The position numbers were made by a program, and so were the translations under genes. From JAIEPT01 sp038217425 (lineage in GTDB: Bacteria > Planctomycetota > Planctomycetia > Gemmatales > Gemmataceae), in the NCBI GenBank assembly GCA_038217425.1, contig JBBQPM010000313.1, positions 1 to 5,205 of the forward strand: a stretch of 5,205 bases of DNA, written 5' to 3'. Shown here one piece after another: positions 1 to 5,151 of the stretch. Position 1 is the first letter of the stretch, and every line of letters starts with the position of its first letter. The notes below the pieces were generated by a model that was not told where the DNA came from, did not search any database, and saw only the letters and a list, made by a program, of their open reading frames with translations.

Positions 1-1
1 C

Positions 2-76
2 GTGCTCATCCCCGAAGTACTCAAGCCCTGGATGCGCGGCAAAGACCGCATCGCCTCCCCCATTCCGCCCGCATAG
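2..76 (+). CDS. C-terminal end of an unidentified protein (partial)
   Basis: Frame 2 is open from the window edge to a TAG at 74-76. It encodes 24 residues beginning VLIPEVLKPWMRGKDR and ending in the proline-rich tail ASPIPPA. Most codons end in G or C, as in the other real genes here. A strong terminator hairpin starts six bases after the stop, which supports a true gene end. The piece is too short to identify; no family is claimed. It lies 64 bases upstream of the phosphatase gene on the same strand, but the terminator makes a shared transcript unlikely. Confidence 0.6.
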   Translation: MLIPEVLKPWMRGKDRIASPIPPA

Positions 77-82
77 CGAACA

Positions 83-110
83 CCCAGGGATAGCCATCCC
101 TGGGCTTTCC
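83..110 (+). terminator. Intrinsic terminator after the upstream gene
   Basis: A perfect 8-bp stem (CCCAGGGA at 83-90 pairing with TCCCTGGG at 97-104) closes a six-base loop, TAGCCA. A pyrimidine-rich tract, CTTTCCTTCC, follows at 105-114. The position, six bases after the TAG at 76, is typical of a Rho-independent terminator. The tail is not a pure T run, so efficiency may be moderate. It separates the upstream gene from the phosphatase gene. Confidence 0.75.
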
Positions 111-129
111 TTCCGACCTTCCTATATCC

Positions 130-133
130 GGAG
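130..133 (+). promoter_or_regulatory. Ribosome binding site of the phosphatase gene
   Basis: GGAG lies seven bases before the ATG at 141. This spacing fixes the start, which also begins a clean signal peptide. Confidence 0.7.
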
Positions 134-140
134 TTCTCCA

Positions 141-1535
141 ATGCGTCGCCTCCTTGCTTGCCTCGCGATATTCATCTGCGCCGCCAGTGCCGTCGCTCAG
201 GAACCGCTTGAACGCATTGTCTTCGGCTCCTGCAATAGCCAGGAGAAATCGCAAAAGTTCTGGGATCCGATCGTGGCGCTCAAGCCGAACCTCTTCCTCA
301 TGTGCGGCGACAACATCTACGCCGACACGCAAGACATGGCCGAGATGAAACGCATCTACGGCAAACTTCTGGCCGAGCCGGGCTTCCAAAAAGTCAAGGC
401 GATGTGCCCGATCCTCGCCACCTGGGACGATCACGACTACGGCAAGAACGACGCGGGCCAGGAATATCCCAAGCGCGAAGAATCGCAGCAGATCCTGCTC
501 GACACGTTCGATTACCCGAAGGATTCGCCGTTGCGCACGCAGAAGGGGGTCTATCACTCGAAGATCTTCGGTCCCGCCGACAAGAGCGTGCAAGTGTTGA
601 TGCTCGATACCCGTTACCACCGTAGCACGCTGACCAAGCGCGGCAAGTTCATCCCGAACCTCGGCCCCTACATTCCGACCACGGACAAGACGACCACGGT
701 GCTCGGCGAGGAACAGTGGAAGTGGCTCGAGGGAGAATTGAAGAAGCCGGCCAAGATCCGGTTATTCGTGTCGAGCATTCAGGTGGTTTCCGAGGATCAC
801 GGCTGGGAGAAGTGGATGAACACGCCGCACGAGCGCGATCGGCTCTTCAAACTGCTCAAGGACACCGGAGCCGAGGGAGTCATCGTGTTGAGCGGCGATC
901 GCCATCACGCGGAACTCTCCGTCATGGACGCCGGGCTCGGCTATCCGCTCTACGATCTCACCGCCAGCGGCTTCAACTTCGGCAACCAAAAATGGCGGCT
1001 GCCCGAACTCAACAAGCACCGCGTGGCCGTGCAGTTCTGGAACAACAACTTCGGCGCCATCCTCATCGACTGGTCGAAGGAAGATCCGCTTCTCCGGCTG
1101 CAAATCCGCAATGACGACGGCGAAATCGCCATCAACGATCTCGTGCCGCTCAGCGTCCTCAAAGCCGGCTCGCTCAAGACCCGGGCGTCGACCGCTTCGG
1201 CCCCGCTGCTCGTCAACGGCATCCCCTTTACGTCCAAGCTCGGCAAGGAACTTCTGGGTAAAAGCGTCAACCTCACCATGACCGTGGCGGCGACCGGGCA
1301 GAGCAAGAAGGGAGACTTGGTCTTCCTCAACTCGACCGCGGACCGCATGGCCGACGACAACTTCACGATCGTCCTGAACAAGGGCGTGCAGGACGGCCTG
1401 AAGGCGCTGGGCATTGCGAATCCGAAGTCGACGTACGAGGGCAAGGCCATCCGCGTGCTGGGCGTCATCAGCGAGTTCAACAATCGGCCACAGATCGTCG
1501 TGGCCGATGCGAGCAAGATCACGCTCGAGAAGTAA
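141..1535 (+). CDS. Secreted PhoD-like metallophosphatase with C-terminal OB-fold-like domain
   Basis: 464 residues. Residues 1-20 form a signal peptide (MRR, then hydrophobic LLACLAIFICAASAVA, with likely cleavage near AVA/Q), so the enzyme probably acts outside the cytoplasmic membrane. The catalytic part (about 24-330) shows the PhoD/alkaline phosphatase D metallophosphoesterase motifs in order: FGSC (28-31, with the Cys typical of the PhoD metal site), GDNIYAD (56-62), TWDDHDYG (94-101), LDTRYHR (155-161) and SGDRHHAE (251-258). PhoD family enzymes hydrolyse phosphate mono- or diesters; the substrate here is unknown. The N-terminal PhoD_N domain of classical PhoD is absent. Residues about 355-464 are an extra domain with predicted beta strands (LTMTVAATG, GDLVFLNS, FTIVLNKG, KAIRVLGVI, PQIVVAD), resembling a single OB-fold-like domain; this is inference. 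A GGAG Shine-Dalgarno precedes the ATG. The gene runs tail to tail with the H1-like gene. Confidence 0.88.
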   Translation: MRRLLACLAIFICAASAVAQEPLERIVFGSCNSQEKSQKFWDPIVALKPNLFLMCGDNIYADTQDMAEMKRIYGKLLAEPGFQKVKAMCPILATWDDHDYGKNDAGQEYPKREESQQILLDTFDYPKDSPLRTQKGVYHSKIFGPADKSVQVLMLDTRYHRSTLTKRGKFIPNLGPYIPTTDKTTTVLGEEQWKWLEGELKKPAKIRLFVSSIQVVSEDHGWEKWMNTPHERDRLFKLLKDTGAEGVIVLSGDRHHAELSVMDAGLGYPLYDLTASGFNFGNQKWRLPELNKHRVAVQFWNNNFGAILIDWSKEDPLLRLQIRNDDGEIAINDLVPLSVLKAGSLKTRASTASAPLLVNGIPFTSKLGKELLGKSVNLTMTVAATGQSKKGDLVFLNSTADRMADDNFTIVLNKGVQDGLKALGIANPKSTYEGKAIRVLGVISEFNNRPQIVVADASKITLEK

Positions 1536-1537
1536 CG

Positions 1538-1870
1538 CTACTTCTTGCGTTTGGCAGCGGGCTTCTTGGCAGCCGGCGCTTTCTTCGCCGCGGGCGCTTT
1601 CTTGGCGACGGGTTTCGCAGCGGCTTTCTTGAGGGGCTTCTTGACAGCGGCGGCGACTTTGGCAACGGCTTTCTTCGCCGCCGACTTGACCTTGGGCGCC
1701 TTGGCCGATGCCCCGGTACCTGCGACGCCGCCCACGATGGCGCCGACCGCGGCGCCGAGCGGGCCCAAGAGCGATCCGGCCGCCGCGCCCGCGGCAACGC
1801 CGCCCACTGCGCCTAAATCCGATCCTGTGTCCTTCGACGCCGCTTCGGGTTTCTTTCGCGCCTTTGCCAT
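1538..1870 (-). CDS. Small glycine-zipper / histone H1-like basic protein
   Basis: 110 residues starting at the ATG at 1870-1868, chosen because AGGAG (1883-1879 on the minus strand) lies eight bases upstream; the open frame extends further to 1924 without a comparable site. The protein has two parts. Residues about 17-53 are Gly/Ala-rich and hydrophobic with small residues at regular spacing (GAVGGVAAGAAAG, then GPLGAAVGAIVGGVAG), as in glycine-zipper segments. Residues about 56-110 are almost only Lys, Ala, Pro and Val with PAAKK/KKAPA repeats, like bacterial histone H1-like nucleoid proteins and the AlgP tail. The tail probably binds DNA or RNA by charge; the zipper may mediate self-association or membrane contact. 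Function is inferred from composition, which is prone to false matches. The stop lies two bases from that of the convergent phosphatase gene. Confidence 0.8.
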   Translation of the reverse strand: MAKARKKPEAASKDTGSDLGAVGGVAAGAAAGSLLGPLGAAVGAIVGGVAGTGASAKAPKVKSAAKKAVAKVAAAVKKPLKKAAAKPVAKKAPAAKKAPAAKKPAAKRKK

Positions 1871-1878
1871 CTGATGTG

Positions 1879-1883
1879 CTCCT
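1879..1883 (-). promoter_or_regulatory. Ribosome binding site deciding the H1-like start
   Basis: AGGAG on the minus strand, eight bases before the ATG at 1870. It favours this start over the longer in-frame option at 1924, whose extra N-terminal residues overlap the end of the preceding decayed ORF. Confidence 0.7.
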
Positions 1884-1896
1884 GGTTTGTCGCTGC

Positions 1897-2140
1897 CTAC
1901 TTCACCCATTTGCCAATGTGCCATTCTTCAAACTTCGCCTGCGGCCCTTGCTGCAACATCGCCCTGGTATTGTACGCCCGGAACGTAAACTGCCGGCTCG
2001 CGTCGTAAGGTTCGACGTAGCTCTTGTTGCGTGCGACCTCGGTGAAATAGAATTTCACCGCCCCTTGGCGTGCGTGATGTTGACCCGGACGCCGTGATTG
2101 TATGCCCGGCCGCGTCGTCATCAATCCTGCCGGCTAGCAT
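1897..2140 (-). pseudogene. Decayed or frameshifted small ORF downstream of the DUF4058 gene
   Basis: On the minus strand a good-looking C-terminal coding segment (VKFYFTEVARNKSY, FTFRAYNTRAMLQQGP, FEEWHIGKWVK) ends at a TAG at 1899-1897. Near 2057-2064, next to a GC run, the open frame changes. Upstream of that point the neighbouring frame reads AYNHGVRVNITHAKG with every codon ending in G or C from HGV onward, while the ORF's own frame there has many A/T-ending codons and implausible residues. One missing G would join them as THAKGRVKFYFTEV. That upstream frame has two TGA stops near 2118-2123 and no start. A third frame begins with an ATG at 2140-2138 overlapping the DUF4058 stop as TGATG (MLAGRIDDDAAG), so two disruptions are needed to restore one gene. 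Family not recognised. It could be a genuine decayed gene or contain sequencing errors; a standalone 75-residue ORF starting at 2124 is the alternative. Confidence 0.5.
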
Positions 2141-2925
2141 CAGTGTTTGGTAGTGGTTCGTTCGCCCAAAAGGGAAAGGGCCCAGGCCTGTTGCGGCTCG
2201 GTCACGGGCGCGGGACACGGTGCGCCGTAGCGCAGCCGACGCGCGAATCGGCCGCGCTCGTACGCCGTCGCGAACACCGCAGCCAGGTCGATCATCACGT
2301 CCGCGTCGGGCGCTCGCAGCGGCACGGGAAGTCTTGGCAGCGCCTGCTCGAGCGGCCAGGCGTAGACCTGGCAATCGGGCCGTGCTTCCGCTCGTGCCAG
2401 CAGATAATAACAATCGCCCGCGGGCAACGGCTTATCCATCGGCACGCGTTTGCCCCCCAATAGTAGATCGAGTTCGACCAGATGCACGTTCTGCCGCAGA
2501 ATCCCGTTGCGTTTGGAAAGATACTCGGTGCGTCCCGGCGCGTTCTTGTTAGCAGGCGACAACAATTCGAGCACGGCGACCAAGCTCCGTTCCGGGCGAT
2601 GCAGGATCTCGATGTACGCCTCGCGCGGCCCCTCCCACAGCGCGAGCGGAACGGTGACCGGTTCCAACGTCGCCACCCCAGACCTCGAACTTACGGCGCC
2701 TGTTGATAATTCGCTGCCAAGGATGCCGACGTCGGGTTTGATCAACTTCCGCACGTCGGGATCGGTTTCGACGAGGTAAACGCGTTCGTCGATGCCCGCT
2801 TCATAGGCCTCCGGCAACGCATCCGCAATCGCCTCACGCCAGTAGTTGACGAAAGTGTTGTGGAAGTCGAGCCAAAAAGCGGGATCTTCCAAAAAGGGAT
2901 CCATGCCGGGAAAAGGAGAAGCCAT
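2140..2925 (-). CDS. DUF4058 family protein
   Basis: 261 residues, about the usual length for DUF4058. It opens with the family signature SPFPGMDPFLEDPAFW (3-18). Further features are VETDPDVRKLIKPDVGI (52-68), EAYIEILHRPERSLVAVLELLSPANK (102-127), the segment with KRN at 138-140 and VHLVELDLLLGGKR (147-160), and the C-terminal VPLRAPDADVMIDLAAVFATAYERG (201-225). The spaced acidic and basic residues (D65, E120, K127) and the ELLSP motif resemble the core of PD-(D/E)XK nuclease-like families such as Uma2; that link is inference and no activity is known to me. The ATG at 2925 was chosen over upstream options because GGAG sits eight bases before it and the family signature begins immediately. 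The gene is divergent from the oxidoreductase, has its own promoter, and its TGA overlaps an ATG downstream. Confidence 0.9.
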   Translation of the reverse strand: MASPFPGMDPFLEDPAFWLDFHNTFVNYWREAIADALPEAYEAGIDERVYLVETDPDVRKLIKPDVGILGSELSTGAVSSRSGVATLEPVTVPLALWEGPREAYIEILHRPERSLVAVLELLSPANKNAPGRTEYLSKRNGILRQNVHLVELDLLLGGKRVPMDKPLPAGDCYYLLARAEARPDCQVYAWPLEQALPRLPVPLRAPDADVMIDLAAVFATAYERGRFARRLRYGAPCPAPVTEPQQAWALSLLGERTTTKH

Positions 2926-2933
2926 CGGGTGAA

Positions 2934-2937
2934 CTCC
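2934..2937 (-). promoter_or_regulatory. Ribosome binding site of the DUF4058 gene
   Basis: GGAG on the minus strand, eight bases before the ATG at 2925. It decides the start in favour of MASPFPGMDP rather than the longer open frame reaching 3048. Confidence 0.65.
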
Positions 2938-2961
2938 AGCCGAATCGAGTGCGTCCGCTTC

Positions 2962-2990
2962 ATTGTCGACGTCGACTGCGGTAATGTCAA
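2962..2990 (-). promoter_or_regulatory. Sigma70-type promoter for the DUF4058 gene
   Basis: Reading the minus strand, a perfect -35 box TTGACA (2990-2985) is followed by a 17-base spacer and a -10 box GACAAT (2967-2962, four of six consensus bases including the key A and T). Transcription would start near 2955, giving a leader of about 30 bases that contains the GGAG site. The geometry is ideal; activity is inferred. Confidence 0.55.
2965..2976. promoter_or_regulatory. 12-base palindrome overlapping the DUF4058 promoter
   Basis: GTCGACGTCGAC is a perfect inverted repeat lying over the -10 box and downstream spacer of the predicted DUF4058 promoter. An operator there would block polymerase. 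GTCGAC words are common by chance in GC-rich DNA, so a regulatory role is only suggested by position. Confidence 0.3.
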
Positions 2991-3001
2991 CGCGGGGCTC
3001 A

Positions 3002-3028
3002 TTGACTCGGCGAACGTGCTCGTAAGAT
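3002..3028 (+). promoter_or_regulatory. Possible promoter for the oxidoreductase, leaderless
   Basis: TTGACT (3002-3007) and TAAGAT (3023-3028) form a -35/-10 pair with a short 15-base spacer. The expected transcription start, about seven bases after the -10 box, falls at or next to the ATG at 3036. No Shine-Dalgarno is visible before that ATG, consistent with a leaderless mRNA. The short spacer weakens the call. Confidence 0.35.
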
Positions 3029-3035
3029 ATTCCGC

Positions 3036-4304
3036 ATGCAACCAACAACCCAACGCCTCCGCGCCGGCATGGTCGGCCTCGGCATGATCTTCGACGAAAC
3101 CTATCGCCCTTGCTTCGAGCGTTTGCGCGCCCAGGGGCTCTATCGCCGTGAGTTCGGCGTCGTCGACGTGGCGCTTGCCGGCGTCGCCAGCCGCACCGGC
3201 GCCCGCGCCCAGCGCTATATGCAGGACGGCAAGCTCGGCGCCTTCACGAGCTTCGCCGGCGCCGACGCTTCCGACCAACTGCTGGCGAGCGGCGTCGACG
3301 TCGTTTGCGTCGCCACGCCCGACGATCGCCATTTCGCCACCGCCAAGGCCGCGCTCTCGGCCGGCAAGCATGTCCTCATCGAGAAACCGTGCGTGCTCCA
3401 GTTGCAGGAACTCGACGAGCTCCAGGCCCTCGCCCGCAGGCACAACGTCCTCGCCAAGGTCGTCTATCACAAGCTCGCCGACCCCGATCACAAGAAGCTC
3501 CGCACCCACGTTCAGACCGGCGTTTTGCAGCACGTCAACAACGGCTACTGTTCACTGCTGGAGCCGAAGTCGATCAGCGGCAGTCAGTTTGCCGAGTGGA
3601 TCGTGGGCCGAAATCCCGGGACGTACGTCGCCTGCCACTACATCAAGCTCATCGATTTCAGCTTCGCGGGCGATTGGCGTCTGGCCCGCATCTCCGCCAA
3701 CGGCCAACGCGGACTCGTCGGCCCGGCGACCGGACTAACCTGGGACTCCGTGCAACTGCAGATGGTCTACGCCTACCCCGACGGCCGAGAGGCGGCGTTC
3801 GACATTCACACCAGCTGGGTGACGCCCGATAATTTCCTCGGCTACGTCGAACAAGAGGTGCAGTTCCGCTTTGACAACGGCGTCTGGAACGCCCACCAGC
3901 GCAAGCGCGGCGTCGAACTCACCGTCGAGGGGCGCTCTCCCGGCGAGTTCAAATACACGCCCAACTACCACTACAACGGCACCTTCATCGAGCCCTGGGG
4001 CCAGTCCACGCAGCGCGGTTACGGCATCGAAATCCTCGAGCGGTTCTTCGAAGAAGTCGCGTTCGTCGAGTTCGGCCCCGGCGCGCGGCCCGAGCGTTTG
4101 CAAGCGATGCAGGCGCTGCGCTACAACGACGTGGCGGCAGATCGCAACACCGTCGCCGTCGTGCAGGCGATGGAAGCGATCTTGCACGAGCATGCGCAGG
4201 GCCGACCCGGCGCCGTGGTCGAAGTGAATGGGACGGCGGGGGGATTAGTGCTGCGCCTTCCCGGCGTCGCCGAACCCAGGATCCTCTACGCCGGGAGCGT
4301 CTGA
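3036..4304 (+). CDS. Gfo/Idh/MocA family NAD(P)-dependent oxidoreductase
   Basis: 422 residues. The N-terminal Rossmann half (about 9-140) shows LRAGMVGLGMIF (8-19, with a GxGxxx variant of the nucleotide-binding loop), VDVVCVATPDDRHF (87-100) and KHVLIEKPCV (111-120), where EKP (116-118) carries the conserved family lysine. The C-terminal alpha/beta half (about 145-400) includes HYIKLIDF (201-208), which probably supplies active-site His201 and Asp207. The family oxidises or reduces sugars, inositols and related compounds using NAD(P); no substrate can be assigned. No signal peptide is seen, so it is probably cytoplasmic. The start at 3036 gives a short N-terminal extension before the first beta strand; an in-frame ATG at 3069 would begin at GMVGLG's Met and remove strand residues, so it is less likely. 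No operon partner is visible. Confidence 0.9.
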   Translation: MQPTTQRLRAGMVGLGMIFDETYRPCFERLRAQGLYRREFGVVDVALAGVASRTGARAQRYMQDGKLGAFTSFAGADASDQLLASGVDVVCVATPDDRHFATAKAALSAGKHVLIEKPCVLQLQELDELQALARRHNVLAKVVYHKLADPDHKKLRTHVQTGVLQHVNNGYCSLLEPKSISGSQFAEWIVGRNPGTYVACHYIKLIDFSFAGDWRLARISANGQRGLVGPATGLTWDSVQLQMVYAYPDGREAAFDIHTSWVTPDNFLGYVEQEVQFRFDNGVWNAHQRKRGVELTVEGRSPGEFKYTPNYHYNGTFIEPWGQSTQRGYGIEILERFFEEVAFVEFGPGARPERLQAMQALRYNDVAADRNTVAVVQAMEAILHEHAQGRPGAVVEVNGTAGGLVLRLPGVAEPRILYAGSV

Positions 4305-4346
4305 ACGTAGCGAGCGATGAGGAAGCCAAAATAAGGAAACATTAAA

Positions 4347-4363
4347 CATGCTTGTCGCCTTTT
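4347..4363 (+). repeat. Imperfect short repeat, copy 1
   Basis: CATGCTTGTCGCCTTTT resembles copy 2 at 4431-4446, differing by one substitution and one extra base over the core CATGCYTGTC(S)CCTTT. It may be a remnant of a dispersed intergenic repeat. Confidence 0.3.
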
Positions 4364-4376
4364 CAGGCGTTCGAGC
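4350..4376 (+). terminator. Imperfect hairpin after the oxidoreductase gene
   Basis: An outer stem GCTTG/CGAGC (4350-4354 with 4372-4376, one G-T pair) and an inner stem CGCC/GGCG (4356-4359 with 4366-4369) are separated by a 1x2 internal loop; the terminal loop is TTTTCA. No T run follows, so this is a weak or Rho-assisted terminator at best. It lies 46 bases after the stop and overlaps repeat copy 1. Confidence 0.25.
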
Positions 4377-4430
4377 GATGCGTGGCTTGTCCTCTCACTA
4401 CAAGTAGCGGAAAATGGCGCCAACAGAAAG

Positions 4431-4446
4431 CATGCCTGTCCCTTTA
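4431..4446 (+). repeat. Imperfect short repeat, copy 2
   Basis: CATGCCTGTCCCTTTA is the second copy of the core seen at 4347-4363, followed by T-rich sequence. The word TGCCTGTCCCTTT resembles ends of abundant dispersed palindromic repeats in some bacterial genomes; this is a recollection, not a search result. Confidence 0.3.
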
Positions 4447-4566
4447 GGTCTTTTTCCTTTAGTTCTTTCTGGTTCCTCGACTTCGAGTTCTCTTACCTCA
4501 GGAATCTTGGTAGGATAAATACGAATTGTAACCGACTCAGTTTATCTGCCAGCACAATAGGCCAGC

Positions 4567-4782
4567 GTGCATTCGAATAAACACATTCGCGAAGCGATCG
4601 AATTCGCAGTCGCGCACGGCTGGCGACTGGTGCGATCCGGTTCGCACGCGCACGCTTGGGGAAGGTTGTACTGCTCGGCACAAGTGCGCGGCGGATGCAT
4701 CGTTACAGTTTACGGAAAGCCGCGCGTTCCGGAAAATCACGCCGAGTATATTCGTCGTCGAGTTGTCGCGTGTCCGCATTGA
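4567..4782 (+). CDS. HicA-like small protein, candidate toxin
   Basis: 71 residues from a GTG, the first possible start after an in-frame TAG at 4558-4560. No clear Shine-Dalgarno precedes it. The pattern fits the HicA/dsRBD-like fold: helix HIREAIEFAVAHG (6-18), strand WRLVRSG (19-25), SHAHAWG (26-32) placing His27 where HicA toxins carry their catalytic histidine, strand CIVTVYG (44-50), then PENHAEYIRRRVVAC (55-69), a C-terminal helix. HicA toxins are mRNA interferases; this protein lacks the usual HicA ending and has Cys36 and Cys44, so it is a divergent relative and activity is inferred. The stop TGA overlaps the ribosome binding site of the next gene, and the ATG follows 11 bases later, so the two are almost certainly co-transcribed and probably coupled. 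Confidence 0.7.
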   Translation: MHSNKHIREAIEFAVAHGWRLVRSGSHAHAWGRLYCSAQVRGGCIVTVYGKPRVPENHAEYIRRRVVACPH

Positions 4783-4787
4783 AGGAG
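4781..4787 (+). promoter_or_regulatory. Strong ribosome binding site of the second module gene
   Basis: GAAGGAG starts inside the TGA stop of the HicA-like gene and lies six bases before the ATG at 4794. It is much stronger than anything before the upstream GTG start, implying higher translation of the second gene, as expected of an antitoxin. Confidence 0.75.
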
Positions 4788-4793
4788 CTTTAC

Positions 4794-5105
4794 ATGAAAA
4801 CCTACGAATTTGATCTGGTCTTGACTGAGGCGTCGGAAATAGCGGACGAGCAGGCAAACGCGCTGTTCGCCGCCGGATGCGACGACGGCACGCCCGCCAG
4901 TTGCAATGGTCGCGCTTGGGTCCACTTCGACCGCGAGGCGACTTCCTTGGAGGAAGCGATTCAGACCGCCGTCGCGCAAGTGCATTCTGCAGGATTTCGG
5001 GTTGCCAAAGTCGAATTGGACGCAAATTCAGCAGCAACTTCGAGCGCCGGCAAAGGGGGCGGACTCAATCCTGTTCGGCACGCTATTTGCGCCATTGAAA
5101 TATAA
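4794..5105 (+). CDS. Small acidic partner protein, candidate antitoxin
   Basis: 103 residues. Residues 1-75 predict a beta-alpha-beta-beta-alpha-beta order: TYEFDLVL (3-10), IADEQANALFAAG (16-28), CDDGTPAS (29-36), RAWVHFDRE (40-48), SLEEAIQTAVAQVHSAG (51-67), RVAKVEL (69-75). The LFAAGCDD and FDREA-SLEEAI motifs match, from memory, an N-terminal domain found in small bacterial proteins that often continue into a helix-turn-helix or excisionase-like domain. Here no such domain follows; residues 76-103 are a Ser/Ala/Gly-rich tail (ANSAATSSAGKGGG, then LNPVRHAICAIEI). It follows the HicA-like gene by 11 bases with a strong ribosome binding site, so a protective or regulatory partner role is likely. 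It is not a HicB-type RNase H-like fold, as far as can be seen. Confidence 0.72.
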   Translation: MKTYEFDLVLTEASEIADEQANALFAAGCDDGTPASCNGRAWVHFDREATSLEEAIQTAVAQVHSAGFRVAKVELDANSAATSSAGKGGGLNPVRHAICAIEI

Positions 5106-5151
5106 ATGTACAGTATTGCGCTCCCGACGACAATCGCGCATCTTATTGTTC

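Larger units (their letters stand above)
4305..4566. other. AT-richer intergenic stretch with degenerate repeats
   Basis: No convincing gene is seen in these 262 bases. Base composition drops sharply: 50 of the 120 bases at 4441-4560 are G or C, against clearly GC-rich genes to the left. It holds a weak hairpin (4350-4376), a pair of imperfect CATGCYTGTC repeats, a pyrimidine-rich run (4441-4474) and a small inverted repeat CTCGA/TCGAG (4476-4487). TAGGATAAAT (4511-4520) is -10-like but lacks a good -35 partner. It must contain the promoter of the following small gene pair unless that lies further upstream. Confidence 0.6.

Noticed and set aside
159..161. LLAC at residues 4-7 of the phosphatase as a lipobox
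   Set aside because: The Cys is only at residue 7, there is no preceding hydrophobic core, and a hydrophobic stretch follows. A standard signal peptide ending near residue 19-20 fits better.
21..620. 199-residue minus-strand ORF opposite the phosphatase
   Set aside because: It is the antisense shadow of a well-supported gene and crosses the terminator and ribosome binding site; no protein-like motifs of its own.
1555..1640. Repeated TTCTTGGC / GGCTTCTT words as a tandem DNA repeat
   Set aside because: They are explained by the repeated Lys-Ala-Pro codons of the H1-like tail.
1545..1874. Plus-strand ORF with FLAAGAFFAAG-type repeats, looking like a membrane protein
   Set aside because: It is the reverse-strand reading of the Lys/Ala-rich tail and lacks a ribosome binding site.
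2742..3533. 263-residue minus-strand ORF across the divergent region
   Set aside because: It overlaps both the DUF4058 start region in another frame and the oxidoreductase antisense; codon pattern and motifs support the other two genes.
4537..5037. 166-residue minus-strand ORF across the small gene module
   Set aside because: Arg/Pro/Ser-rich shadow composition, no ribosome binding site, and it runs antisense to two better-supported genes.
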